NCBI GenBank assembly: GCA_947441115.1
Contig: CANESS010000007.1
Location: 1-38,215 of the forward strand
DNA from: Saprospirales bacterium
GTDB taxonomy: Bacteria > Bacteroidota > Bacteroidia > Chitinophagales > JADJOU01
Reading direction: 5' to 3'
Length of the DNA stretch: 38,215 nt
The notes beneath the pieces are model-generated. The model had not been told where the DNA came from and ran no database searches. It saw only the letters and a list, made by a program, of their open reading frames with translations. Positions 29,434-38,215 of this stretch are shown here, in pieces. The translations under genes and the position numbers were made by a program. Numbering within the stretch: the first letter of the stretch is position 1; each line of letters starts with the position of its first letter.

Positions 29434-29441
29434 TACATTTG
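29434..29441 (+). promoter_or_regulatory. Putative -7 box TACATTTG upstream of kdsB
   Basis: TAnnTTTG consensus, 18 nt before the TTG start. Confidence 0.4.
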
Positions 29442-29458
29442 CCCATAAACAGATTATA

Positions 29459-30220
29459 TTGAAAGTACTGGGCATTATACCTGCGCGTTATGGTTCTTCT
29501 AGATTAGAAGGCAAACCTCTGCTAGAAATACATAACCAGTCCATGATAAGAAGGGTATACGAAAGAGTCCTTCAATCTAGCGCCCTTCACTACTGCATAG
29601 TAGCTACGGATCATACTAAAATAGCGGCAGAATGCGAATTGCACAAGATTCCTTATATCATGACCTCTTCGCATCACCTCAATGGCACAGAGCGCTGTGG
29701 AGAAGTACTGACTCAAATGGCTAATAATTATGACCTCATAGTCAATATTCAAGGTGACGAGCCTTTTATTCATCCAGAAAGTATCTCAGAAATAGTTCAA
29801 ATTTTCCATACCTATCCGTTAGCCGAGATTGGTACCTTGATTAAAGAAATAGAGAATATAGATTATCTCTCGAATCCTAGCATAATAAAAGTGACCAAAA
29901 GTATTGGGGATAAAGCTCTTTATTTTTCGAGAACTGCTATTCCCTATTTACGGAATGAACCAAATATACAAGGCTGGTTAACTATGCACAAATACTATAA
30001 ACACATAGGCATGTATGCATATAAATCTAGTATACTATCCGCACTAACTCGGTGCACTCCTTCTCCTCTTGAGGAGGCTGAAAAGTTAGAGCAGCTACGA
30101 TGGCTAGAGCATGGCTATAGTATATATGTGGCAGAAACTAAGCACGAATCTAAATCTATAGACACTATAGAAGACTATCAATACATACTATCCAATATCT
30201 CAAAATTTATTCATGAATAA
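29459..30220 (+). CDS. kdsB: 3-deoxy-manno-octulosonate cytidylyltransferase, TTG start
   Basis: KVLGIIPARYGSSRLEGKPL, TERCGEV, VNIQGDEPFI, HIGMYAYKSSIL, EEAEKLEQLRWLEHGYSI. Confidence 0.95.
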   Translation: MKVLGIIPARYGSSRLEGKPLLEIHNQSMIRRVYERVLQSSALHYCIVATDHTKIAAECELHKIPYIMTSSHHLNGTERCGEVLTQMANNYDLIVNIQGDEPFIHPESISEIVQIFHTYPLAEIGTLIKEIENIDYLSNPSIIKVTKSIGDKALYFSRTAIPYLRNEPNIQGWLTMHKYYKHIGMYAYKSSILSALTRCTPSPLEEAEKLEQLRWLEHGYSIYVAETKHESKSIDTIEDYQYILSNISKFIHE

Positions 30221-30866
30221 AGTCATTATCGCCCCTTCATTATTAGCTGCTGATTTTAGAAATCTGGAGCGTGAATTTGAAAAAATAAATTCTAGTGAGG
30301 CAGAATGGATTCACTTTGATGTCATGGATGGACTGAATGTACCCAATATTTCATTCGGATTTCCGCTACTAGAGGCTACCCGAAAACTAACGGACAAGTA
30401 TATAGATGTGCATCTCATGATAGAAAACCCATCGAAGTATTTTGAAGAATTTAAAAAATATGGAGCAGATGGCCTCACTATTCACTATGAAAATCAAACT
30501 AATATTAAAGAGCAATTACAGGCCATAAAAGCTTTAGGTATGAAGGCAGGATTAGTCATAAATCCTAACACAGACGTGTCGGTTTTAGAACCTTACCTAT
30601 CTGAATTAGATTTAATTTTGATAATGTCTGTCTTTCCAGGATTTGGTGGTCAAAAATTTATTGATGCCACTTATGATAGAGTTAAACAATCAAGGAGGCT
30701 TATTGAAGATTCTGGAAGATATATTATTTTACAAGTAGATGGAGGAGTTTCATTAGATAATAGTCAGGAACTCATAGGTGCAGGCGCAGATGCATTGGTT
30801 TGTGGAAGCGCTTTATTTAAAGAAAACGACTTTAAGGGGTATGTAGTGAAACTTTTAGGCAAATAA
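30213..30866 (+). CDS. rpe: Ribulose-phosphate 3-epimerase
   Basis: APSLLAADF, WIHFDVMDGLNVPNISFG, DVHLMIENP, MSVFPGFGGQKFI, VDGGVS. Confidence 0.95.
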   Translation: MNKVIIAPSLLAADFRNLEREFEKINSSEAEWIHFDVMDGLNVPNISFGFPLLEATRKLTDKYIDVHLMIENPSKYFEEFKKYGADGLTIHYENQTNIKEQLQAIKALGMKAGLVINPNTDVSVLEPYLSELDLILIMSVFPGFGGQKFIDATYDRVKQSRRLIEDSGRYIILQVDGGVSLDNSQELIGAGADALVCGSALFKENDFKGYVVKLLGK

Positions 30867-31565
30867 ATTATATTTCAATATGCACCAAATGGCCTCGAAA
30901 CCATCTTTCCAATCAATTTTTTTACCATCCTCATAGGTTCTTCCGTAATAGGAGATGCCTACTTCATAAATTCTAATACCTGGTATTCTTGAAATCTTAG
31001 CAGTAATCTCTGGCTCCAACCCAAACCTCTTTTCTTTTATCTCAATGGATTGAATAATTTCTCTTCGGAACAATTTGTAACATGTTTCCATATCCGTAAG
31101 ATTTAGATTCGTAAACATGTTAGATAAAAAAGTTAGAAATTTATTTCCGATCGAGTGCCAAAAAAATAAAATTCGATGAGGTTTGCCCCCAATAAATCTA
31201 CTACCATAAACCACATCTGCAAAGCCATCCAAAATTGGCTTCAATAAGATAGAATATTCATTGGGATCATATTCCATGTCTGCATCTTGAATAATTACAA
31301 AATCTCCTGTGGATTTATAAATTCCAGTGTTTATAGCCGCCCCTTTGCCTAAATTTAAAGTATGCTTCAAATAAAATATTGGTAATTCTGGGTAATATTT
31401 TTGATAAGACTGAATAGACTCCTCTGTACTATCACTGCTGCAATCATTCACTATGATTATTTCTTTATTTATAATTCCCAAATCGACTTTCCTAATTTTA
31501 TCTAAGATTAAATGAATAGTTTTGCCTTCATTAAAGGCTGGGATTATGATAGACAAAGTGCTCAT
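30855..31565 (-). CDS. Glycosyltransferase family 2, dolichyl/polyprenyl-phosphate sugar synthase-like
   Basis: LSIIIPAFNEGKTIHLILDKI, IVNDCSSDST, GKGAAINTGI, IQDADMEYDPNEY. Confidence 0.9.
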   Translation of the reverse strand: MSTLSIIIPAFNEGKTIHLILDKIRKVDLGIINKEIIIVNDCSSDSTEESIQSYQKYYPELPIFYLKHTLNLGKGAAINTGIYKSTGDFVIIQDADMEYDPNEYSILLKPILDGFADVVYGSRFIGGKPHRILFFWHSIGNKFLTFLSNMFTNLNLTDMETCYKLFRREIIQSIEIKEKRFGLEPEITAKISRIPGIRIYEVGISYYGRTYEDGKKIDWKDGFEAIWCILKYNLFA

Positions 31566-31581
31566 AGAATAAATAATTTAA

Positions 31582-31589
31582 TATCTTTG
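31582..31589 (+). promoter_or_regulatory. Putative -7 box TATCTTTG upstream of the GT-C-like gene
   Basis: TAnnTTTG consensus, 43 nt before the TTG start at 31633. Confidence 0.4.
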
Positions 31590-31632
31590 TAAAATTAAAA
31601 TAAAAGATTTATATAATAAAGAAATTTGCCAA

Positions 31633-33132
31633 TTGAGTAATAAAACAAAAATTTACGGTCAATATCTATTTTTTTCAATGCTCATTGTGCTTTCTTCCTT
31701 ATTTAGGTGGTATTCTACGGGGACTCTAAAAGCAGATGGAAATTTTGTAAATTACTCTAAGCTACATACTTGGATACTATTTTTGAGTTATGTGTTAGGA
31801 TTTTTAGGGTTAGTTTATACTTATACTAAAATCGTTTTTAATCATTCACAATACCAATTGAACCAAATACAAGTAAGAAATCTAGCGTTTTTAAGCTGTT
31901 GTTTTTTTTTCTTTATGACTGTAATCTTTGCCTCAGATATATATACTTATCTCGCAGAAGGAGATCTGGCGTCGAGAGGTATATTCACATATACCAATGG
32001 CGAAATCCTTAAGCAGTCATTGTTTATTGACTATGTAAGTGATTGGTGGAAAGAGTGCCCCAACCATTACGGACCTCCATTATTATTTCTCTTTTATTTA
32101 TCGGTCTTAATAGGTAAAACAATAATGGGAAGTTATGTCGTATTTAAGTTGTTAATGTTATTTACAACTATCGCTTCCATTCATTTGGTCTATAAATTTT
32201 TCGTCAACTCTAACAAAGAATATAAGTACAATATGTTTGCTTTTGTAGCGCTAGCTCCTATTATTCTAATTGAAGGAGCAGGACAAGCTCATGTAGAAAT
32301 ATTTATCGCCCTTTTATTAGCTGGTTGCATATACCAGTTTTTAAAAGAAAATTATATAAATGCAATAGGACTAATTGCGTTGGCTATGTCATGTAAAATC
32401 ATGTATTCTATGATTTTATTTCCATTTATTGTCGCATTGTTTTATGTAGAATTTATTAACAAAGAAAAATCAATCTTAAAATTTTCAAAATACCTAGTTT
32501 ATTCTTTTTTTATCACAATTGTAGTCATAGCTATATCATATATACCAGTCTGGGAAAGTATACAGACTATTTTAGCTCCAATGGATTATCACAAGACGAA
32601 AACTCCAAGTAGAAGTTTTACAGAAGTGTTGATATTAATTTATCATTATGGAAGAGAATTAGTATCGACCAACTTCTCAATTTCTGGTTTGATTGAAAAA
32701 ACACATGAATCTAATTTTCTAACTAAAACTTTAGTCTTAAATTATCAGTCAAAAGTTGCTCCAATATTCAAAATAGTAGGAATATTGCTAGCAGGATTTT
32801 CTATAATTCCTTTATTGAAAACAAAAAATATCACATTTGTTTTTCATGTTTTTGCGAAAGTATGGATTATTATCATTACGTTTTATTCTCCCATTTTTAA
32901 TCCTTGGTACTATATTCCCATTTTAATTCTATTATATAATTCCGATAAGAAATCTTGGATAGTCTATTCAATAATAGCTATGTCGTTTACAATCAATCCA
33001 CAGCTAAGCAACAGTATTCCTCCAGGACATATAGCGGAAGTTATACTATCTATTAATCTGCTTTGCTTCCCTATAATCTTCCTAATCTATTTTCAGGAAA
33101 ACTTTATTATGGAGACCTATAGAAATATTTAA
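31633..33132 (+). CDS. Polytopic GT-C-like (MptA/MptB-resembling) membrane glycosyltransferase
   Basis: Many TM helices; FASDIYTYLAEGDLASRGIF, CPNHYGPPLLFLFY, LAPIILIEGAGQAHVEIFIALLLAG, AMSCKIMYSMILFPF. Confidence 0.7.
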   Translation: MSNKTKIYGQYLFFSMLIVLSSLFRWYSTGTLKADGNFVNYSKLHTWILFLSYVLGFLGLVYTYTKIVFNHSQYQLNQIQVRNLAFLSCCFFFFMTVIFASDIYTYLAEGDLASRGIFTYTNGEILKQSLFIDYVSDWWKECPNHYGPPLLFLFYLSVLIGKTIMGSYVVFKLLMLFTTIASIHLVYKFFVNSNKEYKYNMFAFVALAPIILIEGAGQAHVEIFIALLLAGCIYQFLKENYINAIGLIALAMSCKIMYSMILFPFIVALFYVEFINKEKSILKFSKYLVYSFFITIVVIAISYIPVWESIQTILAPMDYHKTKTPSRSFTEVLILIYHYGRELVSTNFSISGLIEKTHESNFLTKTLVLNYQSKVAPIFKIVGILLAGFSIIPLLKTKNITFVFHVFAKVWIIIITFYSPIFNPWYYIPILILLYNSDKKSWIVYSIIAMSFTINPQLSNSIPPGHIAEVILSINLLCFPIIFLIYFQENFIMETYRNI

Positions 33133-33144
33133 GGACACTTCCAT

Positions 33145-34641
33145 CTATAATATTTCATATAGACTATAAGTTTCATCTCCTACCGCATTATTAAATTCTT
33201 TCAATTTTTTTAATCGCGATATATCTTGTATTGTCCAAGTCAATGTCTTATTCAAATAAACAAAATATACTTTTTTCATACTTGAATCAGTGAAATCAAA
33301 ATCCTTAAATAAAATAAGGCATGGCGCCTTCGTTTTCATTTTAAATGAATCGCTATGTTTAATTATTTCACTCATCGCCATAGTATCCTTATTTAACTTA
33401 GAAAAACTTGCGTATAGTGCATGCCTATTTTCTCTGGGGAAAAACAATTTATTTGGGATATAATATGGCAATGGCTCTAAATAAAAATCAGGCTCAGACA
33501 TTAAAACACTATTGGCATATTCCGGTTTTGATTTTATATAATCAGCTAACGATAGACTGCTACTTCTTTCATGATAAATATCTTCAATACACTGCACGAA
33601 ATTGGAAATTACTAAACAGAAAAACACAATAGGAATAACAACAAGATTTCCAATGGATAAAATTTTCGTATTCCAATTTTGATCTTTCAAGTTTAAATTA
33701 AATTTGAAATCCCGAGCATACATGCAAAACATAAATACTATCATTACTCCAATATGTCTAGACGAGAGTGTGTATACTTGCAGATTAATAACATTTATTA
33801 GCACTACGCAGGCATAAAATAGAATTGAATGCCAAATTTTTCTACTTAAAAAATAAGCAAAAATAAATACTAAAACTGAATTTAAAATATGAGCATTCTG
33901 TATAAATGGTGATAAAACTTTCGAGGGAAAGACAATAGAAATGAATAGATTTTTTAAACTGTCAATCATTGAGATAGTATTGACATTATAGAAATAGGAA
34001 AGTTCATTCGTTCTAGTAGTGAAATAAAACAATAGTGTTGAAATTAAAAAGCTTAGAAGTATAGTTCCCAGTTTTTTATACTTAATATTTTTAATTTCAA
34101 AAACTTCTAAAAATACCAACCCAAACAATAGCACCCCGACTATTGACCCTACAACTTGAGTTTGAATTAACAAGAAGATAATAAGCAATGACCAGTAAAA
34201 TTTCCCTTTTTCATGAAGAATAAAAAATAAGATGATAAACAAAGCTGAAATCCCATAGTCACGGCACATAACAGTGTTTTCAAAGATCATGATATTGGTA
34301 AAAATAAATAATATTGAAATATATAGCGGCAATCTAAAATATTTCAATACTAATGTTACAGAAGCTAACCCAATAAGAAACGAAATAATTTTTAGTACAA
34401 TAGGATTCGGATAAATGAAATAACAAAATTTCAAAAGAACATACCAAAGCATAGGATGACCCTCATTAACCATATCTCTAGGCAATTCTAAAATAGATGA
34501 ATGGAGCAAGGTTGTACTCAACATTCTCATCTCATCTCGCCATATTTCATGATTATATGCTGTGATGAAAGCTATTGCTGTCCAAAGAAGCAAAATAGCA
34601 TAATTTATTTTGGAACGTGATACTTTCTCTAAAAATTGCAT
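33145..34641 (-). CDS. Polytopic GT-C-like membrane protein (GT39/ArnT-like architecture)
   Basis: NHEIWRDEMRMLSTTLLHSSILELPRDMVNEGHPMLWYVLLKF in the first periplasmic loop, many TM helices, soluble C-terminal domain. Confidence 0.7.
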   Translation of the reverse strand: MQFLEKVSRSKINYAILLLWTAIAFITAYNHEIWRDEMRMLSTTLLHSSILELPRDMVNEGHPMLWYVLLKFCYFIYPNPIVLKIISFLIGLASVTLVLKYFRLPLYISILFIFTNIMIFENTVMCRDYGISALFIILFFILHEKGKFYWSLLIIFLLIQTQVVGSIVGVLLFGLVFLEVFEIKNIKYKKLGTILLSFLISTLLFYFTTRTNELSYFYNVNTISMIDSLKNLFISIVFPSKVLSPFIQNAHILNSVLVFIFAYFLSRKIWHSILFYACVVLINVINLQVYTLSSRHIGVMIVFMFCMYARDFKFNLNLKDQNWNTKILSIGNLVVIPIVFFCLVISNFVQCIEDIYHERSSSLSLADYIKSKPEYANSVLMSEPDFYLEPLPYYIPNKLFFPRENRHALYASFSKLNKDTMAMSEIIKHSDSFKMKTKAPCLILFKDFDFTDSSMKKVYFVYLNKTLTWTIQDISRLKKLKEFNNAVGDETYSLYEIL

Positions 34642-34642
34642 T

Positions 34643-36127
34643 CTAAGATGTTGGCTTAGTTAAACTAATTTCTTTTGTATATTCAAGAATGTTTTTGACT
34701 ATTGGAGTAGGCTTAATTTCAATATAAATCTGATACGAGAATATTGATTTACTGATAGCTATTAAAAATTTATTGATGTTTAACAAACTATGTGCTATGA
34801 AATTATCTCCTAGAGCCTTAGGAATTGGAGCTGGAATGCCTTTTACTTTAGTTACTATATAGCCATTTTGATTTAACATAGTCTTTAAAGAACCAAATGT
34901 AAACAGCCTAGTATGCGTCATATCTAAAATGCCAATTTTACCATAATTAAACTGACCTAACATCAACTGAATTCTTATTAATATAAAAGCAATATTAGGA
35001 GTCGTAATAATCATATTGGGGGATTTCATACCCGATGACTTTCTCAGCTTATATAAGAAGTCCTCTGGACTCTTCAAATGCTCTATAATATCAAGCATAA
35101 TTATATTATCATATCCCTTTTCAATTTTTTCAAAGTCAATTTCATCTATATTTACTTGATAAAATTTTGAGAAAACAGGATTTTTAAACTGATCTTCCAT
35201 ATCAACTCCAATAACTTTGCACCCCTTTTTGGCTAACTCAGCAGCTATCAATCCAGTACCAGAGCCAATATCCAATACTGTAGTATTCGCTTCTACATTA
35301 TCTATCGCCATTGTATGTGAAGATGTATATCCTAACTTCAGATCATAGACAGGCGAACTCGTAGTGATGTCATACTCCTTCTTATAAAAAATATTTAACA
35401 AATGTAATCTAGATTGAATACAGTTCCAAACGATTTGACGCGCATAGCTGATTCCATTTACATGACAGATTTCATCTCCATAATAAGTTGGGATTTCAAT
35501 TTCCTTTATTTTAAATTTAGATAGAATAAATTGAATGATTATTTGTGTATCAAAGTTAAAATCATTTGAGTTTTGCTCAAAAGGAATCTTTTTCAAAGCG
35601 TCAATTCTATAAGCTCTATAGCCTGAATGAAATTCCGATAAATCAGATCTCATAATGAAATTTTCTAATTTAGTTAAGATAATATTTCCAATAAACTTAT
35701 AATATGGCATTCCACCTGCTAATGCATTTTTCTTAGTGATCATGCGACTTCCATTAACAAAGTCAACGCCATCGTCTCTAAGGGGTGCAACCATTTCTCC
35801 TACTAATTCAGGAGCATATTGTCCGTCTCCATGCAGTAAAACTACATAATCAAAATTATTTTCAATTGCATAGAGATAACCAAGCTTTTGGTTTCCGCCG
35901 TATCGTTGATTTATTGGATTATAAAGGATTTCAATATTCATATCAGAATTTTTTCGCTTGAAATCATGCGCTTTCTGATAGGTGACATCCTTTGAATTGT
36001 CATCGATGATTAAGATCTCATATTCGTAGTCCTCAAAGACTTTTTTAGGAATCCTACTTAATACTTTTTCAATATGATTTTCAGCATTATATGCTACTAT
36101 AAATATGAGTAATCTTTTTCTAGACAT
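34643..36127 (-). CDS. Bifunctional GT2 glycosyltransferase / class I SAM-dependent methyltransferase
   Basis: N-terminal GT2: LLIFIVAYNAENHIEKVL, IIDDNSKD, LLHGDGQYAPELV. C-terminal MT: TVLDIGSGTGLIAAELAKKGCKVIGVDME, MLDIIEHLKSPEDFL. Confidence 0.9.
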   Translation of the reverse strand: MSRKRLLIFIVAYNAENHIEKVLSRIPKKVFEDYEYEILIIDDNSKDVTYQKAHDFKRKNSDMNIEILYNPINQRYGGNQKLGYLYAIENNFDYVVLLHGDGQYAPELVGEMVAPLRDDGVDFVNGSRMITKKNALAGGMPYYKFIGNIILTKLENFIMRSDLSEFHSGYRAYRIDALKKIPFEQNSNDFNFDTQIIIQFILSKFKIKEIEIPTYYGDEICHVNGISYARQIVWNCIQSRLHLLNIFYKKEYDITTSSPVYDLKLGYTSSHTMAIDNVEANTTVLDIGSGTGLIAAELAKKGCKVIGVDMEDQFKNPVFSKFYQVNIDEIDFEKIEKGYDNIIMLDIIEHLKSPEDFLYKLRKSSGMKSPNMIITTPNIAFILIRIQLMLGQFNYGKIGILDMTHTRLFTFGSLKTMLNQNGYIVTKVKGIPAPIPKALGDNFIAHSLLNINKFLIAISKSIFSYQIYIEIKPTPIVKNILEYTKEISLTKPTS

Positions 36128-36176
36128 TCTAATTTATTTTATGGTATTGAATAGAATTTTTGTCAATTTTTTAAAT

Positions 36177-37541
36177 TCAATTTTTTTTATCAAAAGGCAA
36201 AATTAATACTCTTATCTGAAATATGATAATAATAGCAATACTTAAGCCTAAAATATAAGTTGAAAATGGAGATATATAATTATAATAAGCACAGTCTTGA
36301 ATCACACAAGCTGATGATAAACAGAGAAATAGAAGTCTACATTTTCCGTTATTTATCCAAAAGTAAATTGGTAATAGTAATATTAAATACCAAGTCATAA
36401 ATCGGTGAGAATAAATCAATAACATTGCTGTAATTATTCCAAAAACTAAATATGCACCATTTGCCATAATTCTCGCTTTTAACTTATATACCAAAACTAA
36501 AATATAACTTATTGCTAAAATTTTGAATCCTAATTTAAAAATCTCCGTGGATTGATTTATTGAATAAATCTTAAGTACTTTAAGGGTTTCATAAATATAG
36601 GCTACGAAACTTCCTGTCGGCCGCATTGTATCAATTGTTAAAAAAGGTCTTACTAAAAAATGAATATCTCTAAATTGATAATAGCAAATAGTAAACAAAA
36701 ATATAATAGCAATGAAGACTTTAATTAAAAAAATAATTAAAGTCTTCCAAGAAAATCCTCGCAATAATATAAAGTAATATAGCAAGATTGGAAAGCATAA
36801 CACCATCGATACTTTCGAAAAACAAGCTAAGCCAAAAAGGAGCCCAGATAAATATATTTGTGATTTATTAATAAAGTAAATTGAAATTAAAAAAAGTGAA
36901 ACTGAAATCACTTCACAGTGTGATTGTCCTATAGCTTCTATTGTCCATAAAGGATTTAATAATACAAACGCTTTTGATTGATTTGAAATATTGTCAATTC
37001 TGTTTATTAAAAATATAACTATACAAACTAGAAAAAAACAAATTAGTTTAAAATTAAAAACTGATAATAATATACTAATGGGTATTACGGAATATTTAGC
37101 CAAAACTAATGTCACTATTCCGTACATATTTGGAGTAATTTTATAAAGTGGGCTAATAAAATCATAAAAAAAATTCGCTGAAGTAATATTTTTAATAAAA
37201 ACTTGAGAAGAATAATCAAATGATTCTCCATATGCCAATAAACTATATATATCATTGCTGATACATGGGAGCATTAACAAACCCATAGCATTGATAATAT
37301 ATGCATATTTTATAAAACTTATATCTTCACTTTGTATTTTATGGAATGAATAAAAATGTAATATTACTGATGAGAAAAACAAAATAGAAATAATGTTTCC
37401 CCCTAATCCTTCCAGAATAATACCATCTACCTTTAGTGAATTGGATACGATATATCTTCCCCAAGATAATAATACAATTAAAAGAAAAGAAATTAAATAA
37501 TTTCTTTTATAATTTTTGAATCTAAAAATTAAATCAGTCAA
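36177..37541 (-). CDS. Polytopic GT-C-like membrane protein, distant paralog of 31633..33132
   Basis: NSLKVDG, ISNDIYSLLAYGE, TPNMYGIVTLVL, LNPLWTIEAIGQSHCEVISVSLF, ACFSKVSMVLCFPIL; many TM helices. Confidence 0.65.
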   Translation of the reverse strand: MTDLIFRFKNYKRNYLISFLLIVLLSWGRYIVSNSLKVDGIILEGLGGNIISILFFSSVILHFYSFHKIQSEDISFIKYAYIINAMGLLMLPCISNDIYSLLAYGESFDYSSQVFIKNITSANFFYDFISPLYKITPNMYGIVTLVLAKYSVIPISILLSVFNFKLICFFLVCIVIFLINRIDNISNQSKAFVLLNPLWTIEAIGQSHCEVISVSLFLISIYFINKSQIYLSGLLFGLACFSKVSMVLCFPILLYYFILLRGFSWKTLIIFLIKVFIAIIFLFTICYYQFRDIHFLVRPFLTIDTMRPTGSFVAYIYETLKVLKIYSINQSTEIFKLGFKILAISYILVLVYKLKARIMANGAYLVFGIITAMLLIYSHRFMTWYLILLLPIYFWINNGKCRLLFLCLSSACVIQDCAYYNYISPFSTYILGLSIAIIIIFQIRVLILPFDKKN

Positions 37542-37569
37542 AGTAACTCATTAGAATTTAAAATAGTTC

Positions 37570-38215
37570 CTAGATAACCTCATCCACCACATACTCCGGT
37601 CTATTCTTTATCTCATCAAAAATATTGCCAATATAGGCTCCCAACACACCCATGGAAAGCATTTGAATACCTCCGAAGAAAATGATAGATCCGAAAATAG
37701 ACATCCAACCAATTTCAAAGGTATCAGGATAAAGTATCCATTTTATAAACTGAGCAATAAAAAATAAAACACTTAATGCCACCAAGATTAGTCCAAGATT
37801 TGTAGCTAAAGTCAATGGTTTCTTAGAGAAATACAACAAACCACGCATCGCAAATTGAATCATCTTAGACAGAGGATAATGCGTTTCCCCTGCAAATCTC
37901 TCCTCGCGGTTATATTCGATCGGCACTTGCTTAAAACCTATCCAAGTGATAATGCCTCGTATATACTTTTGACGTTCTTCGATATTATTAAATACATTCG
38001 CTACTTTCCTATCTATGAGTCTAAAATCTCCGGTGTCTAATGGCAACTGAGTCTCAGACATCGAATTTATCAATCGATAATAATATTTCGCAGTCATTTT
38101 TTTAAACCAAGATTCTCCCATTCTAGACTTACGCACAGCATATACTACATTCGCATTTTCTTCTTCTGCCTTCTTCACCATGTCGGGGATTAAGGCAGGA
38201 GGGTCTTGAAGATCC
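37570..38215 (-). CDS. GT2 family polyprenyl-phosphate glycosyltransferase (GtrB/ArnC-like), 5' truncated by right edge
   Basis: Frame open to the edge: ...DLQDPPALIPDMVKKAEEENANVVYAVRKSRMGESWFKKMTAKYYYRLIN...LDTGDFRLIDRKV, two C-terminal TM helices. Confidence 0.9.
   Translation of the reverse strand, partial: DLQDPPALIPDMVKKAEEENANVVYAVRKSRMGESWFKKMTAKYYYRLINSMSETQLPLDTGDFRLIDRKVANVFNNIEERQKYIRGIITWIGFKQVPIEYNREERFAGETHYPLSKMIQFAMRGLLYFSKKPLTLATNLGLILVALSVLFFIAQFIKWILYPDTFEIGWMSIFGSIIFFGGIQMLSMGVLGAYIGNIFDEIKNRPEYVVDEVI

Overview
The window looks like a Bacteroidota chromosome segment: AT-rich, DUF1573, a likely PorW/SprE-type T9SS lipoprotein, bactofilin, GH92, and recurrent TAnnTTTG -7 boxes. 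Most of it is housekeeping or envelope genes: gyrB, rseP, an M3 oligoendopeptidase, sucC, a LolD-like ATPase, tRNA-Arg(TCT), the T9SS-type TPR lipoprotein, bactofilin, atpZ, a saccharopine dehydrogenase-like protein, rhomboid, queD, GH92, tgt, a transketolase N-terminal half, an M16 peptidase, psd, a LolA-like protein, kdsB and rpe. The ORF track omits a large minus-strand gene (<1..3098). It encodes a secreted protein with about 104-aa tandem repeats and runs off the left edge. The right end (30.8-38.2 kb) alternates GT2 polyprenyl-phosphate-sugar-synthase-like genes with polytopic GT-C-like membrane glycosyltransferases. This is the best candidate for an uncharacterised surface-glycan assembly module. 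Smaller points of interest: an M23-type N-terminal scaffold protein without a peptidase domain beside bactofilin, an orphan transketolase N-subunit, a Cys/Lys-rich small secreted protein with its own promoter and terminator, a 16-bp tandem repeat in the rseP leader, and a 9-bp inverted repeat at a possibly leaderless queD promoter. All family calls are by eye from motifs; no searches were run.
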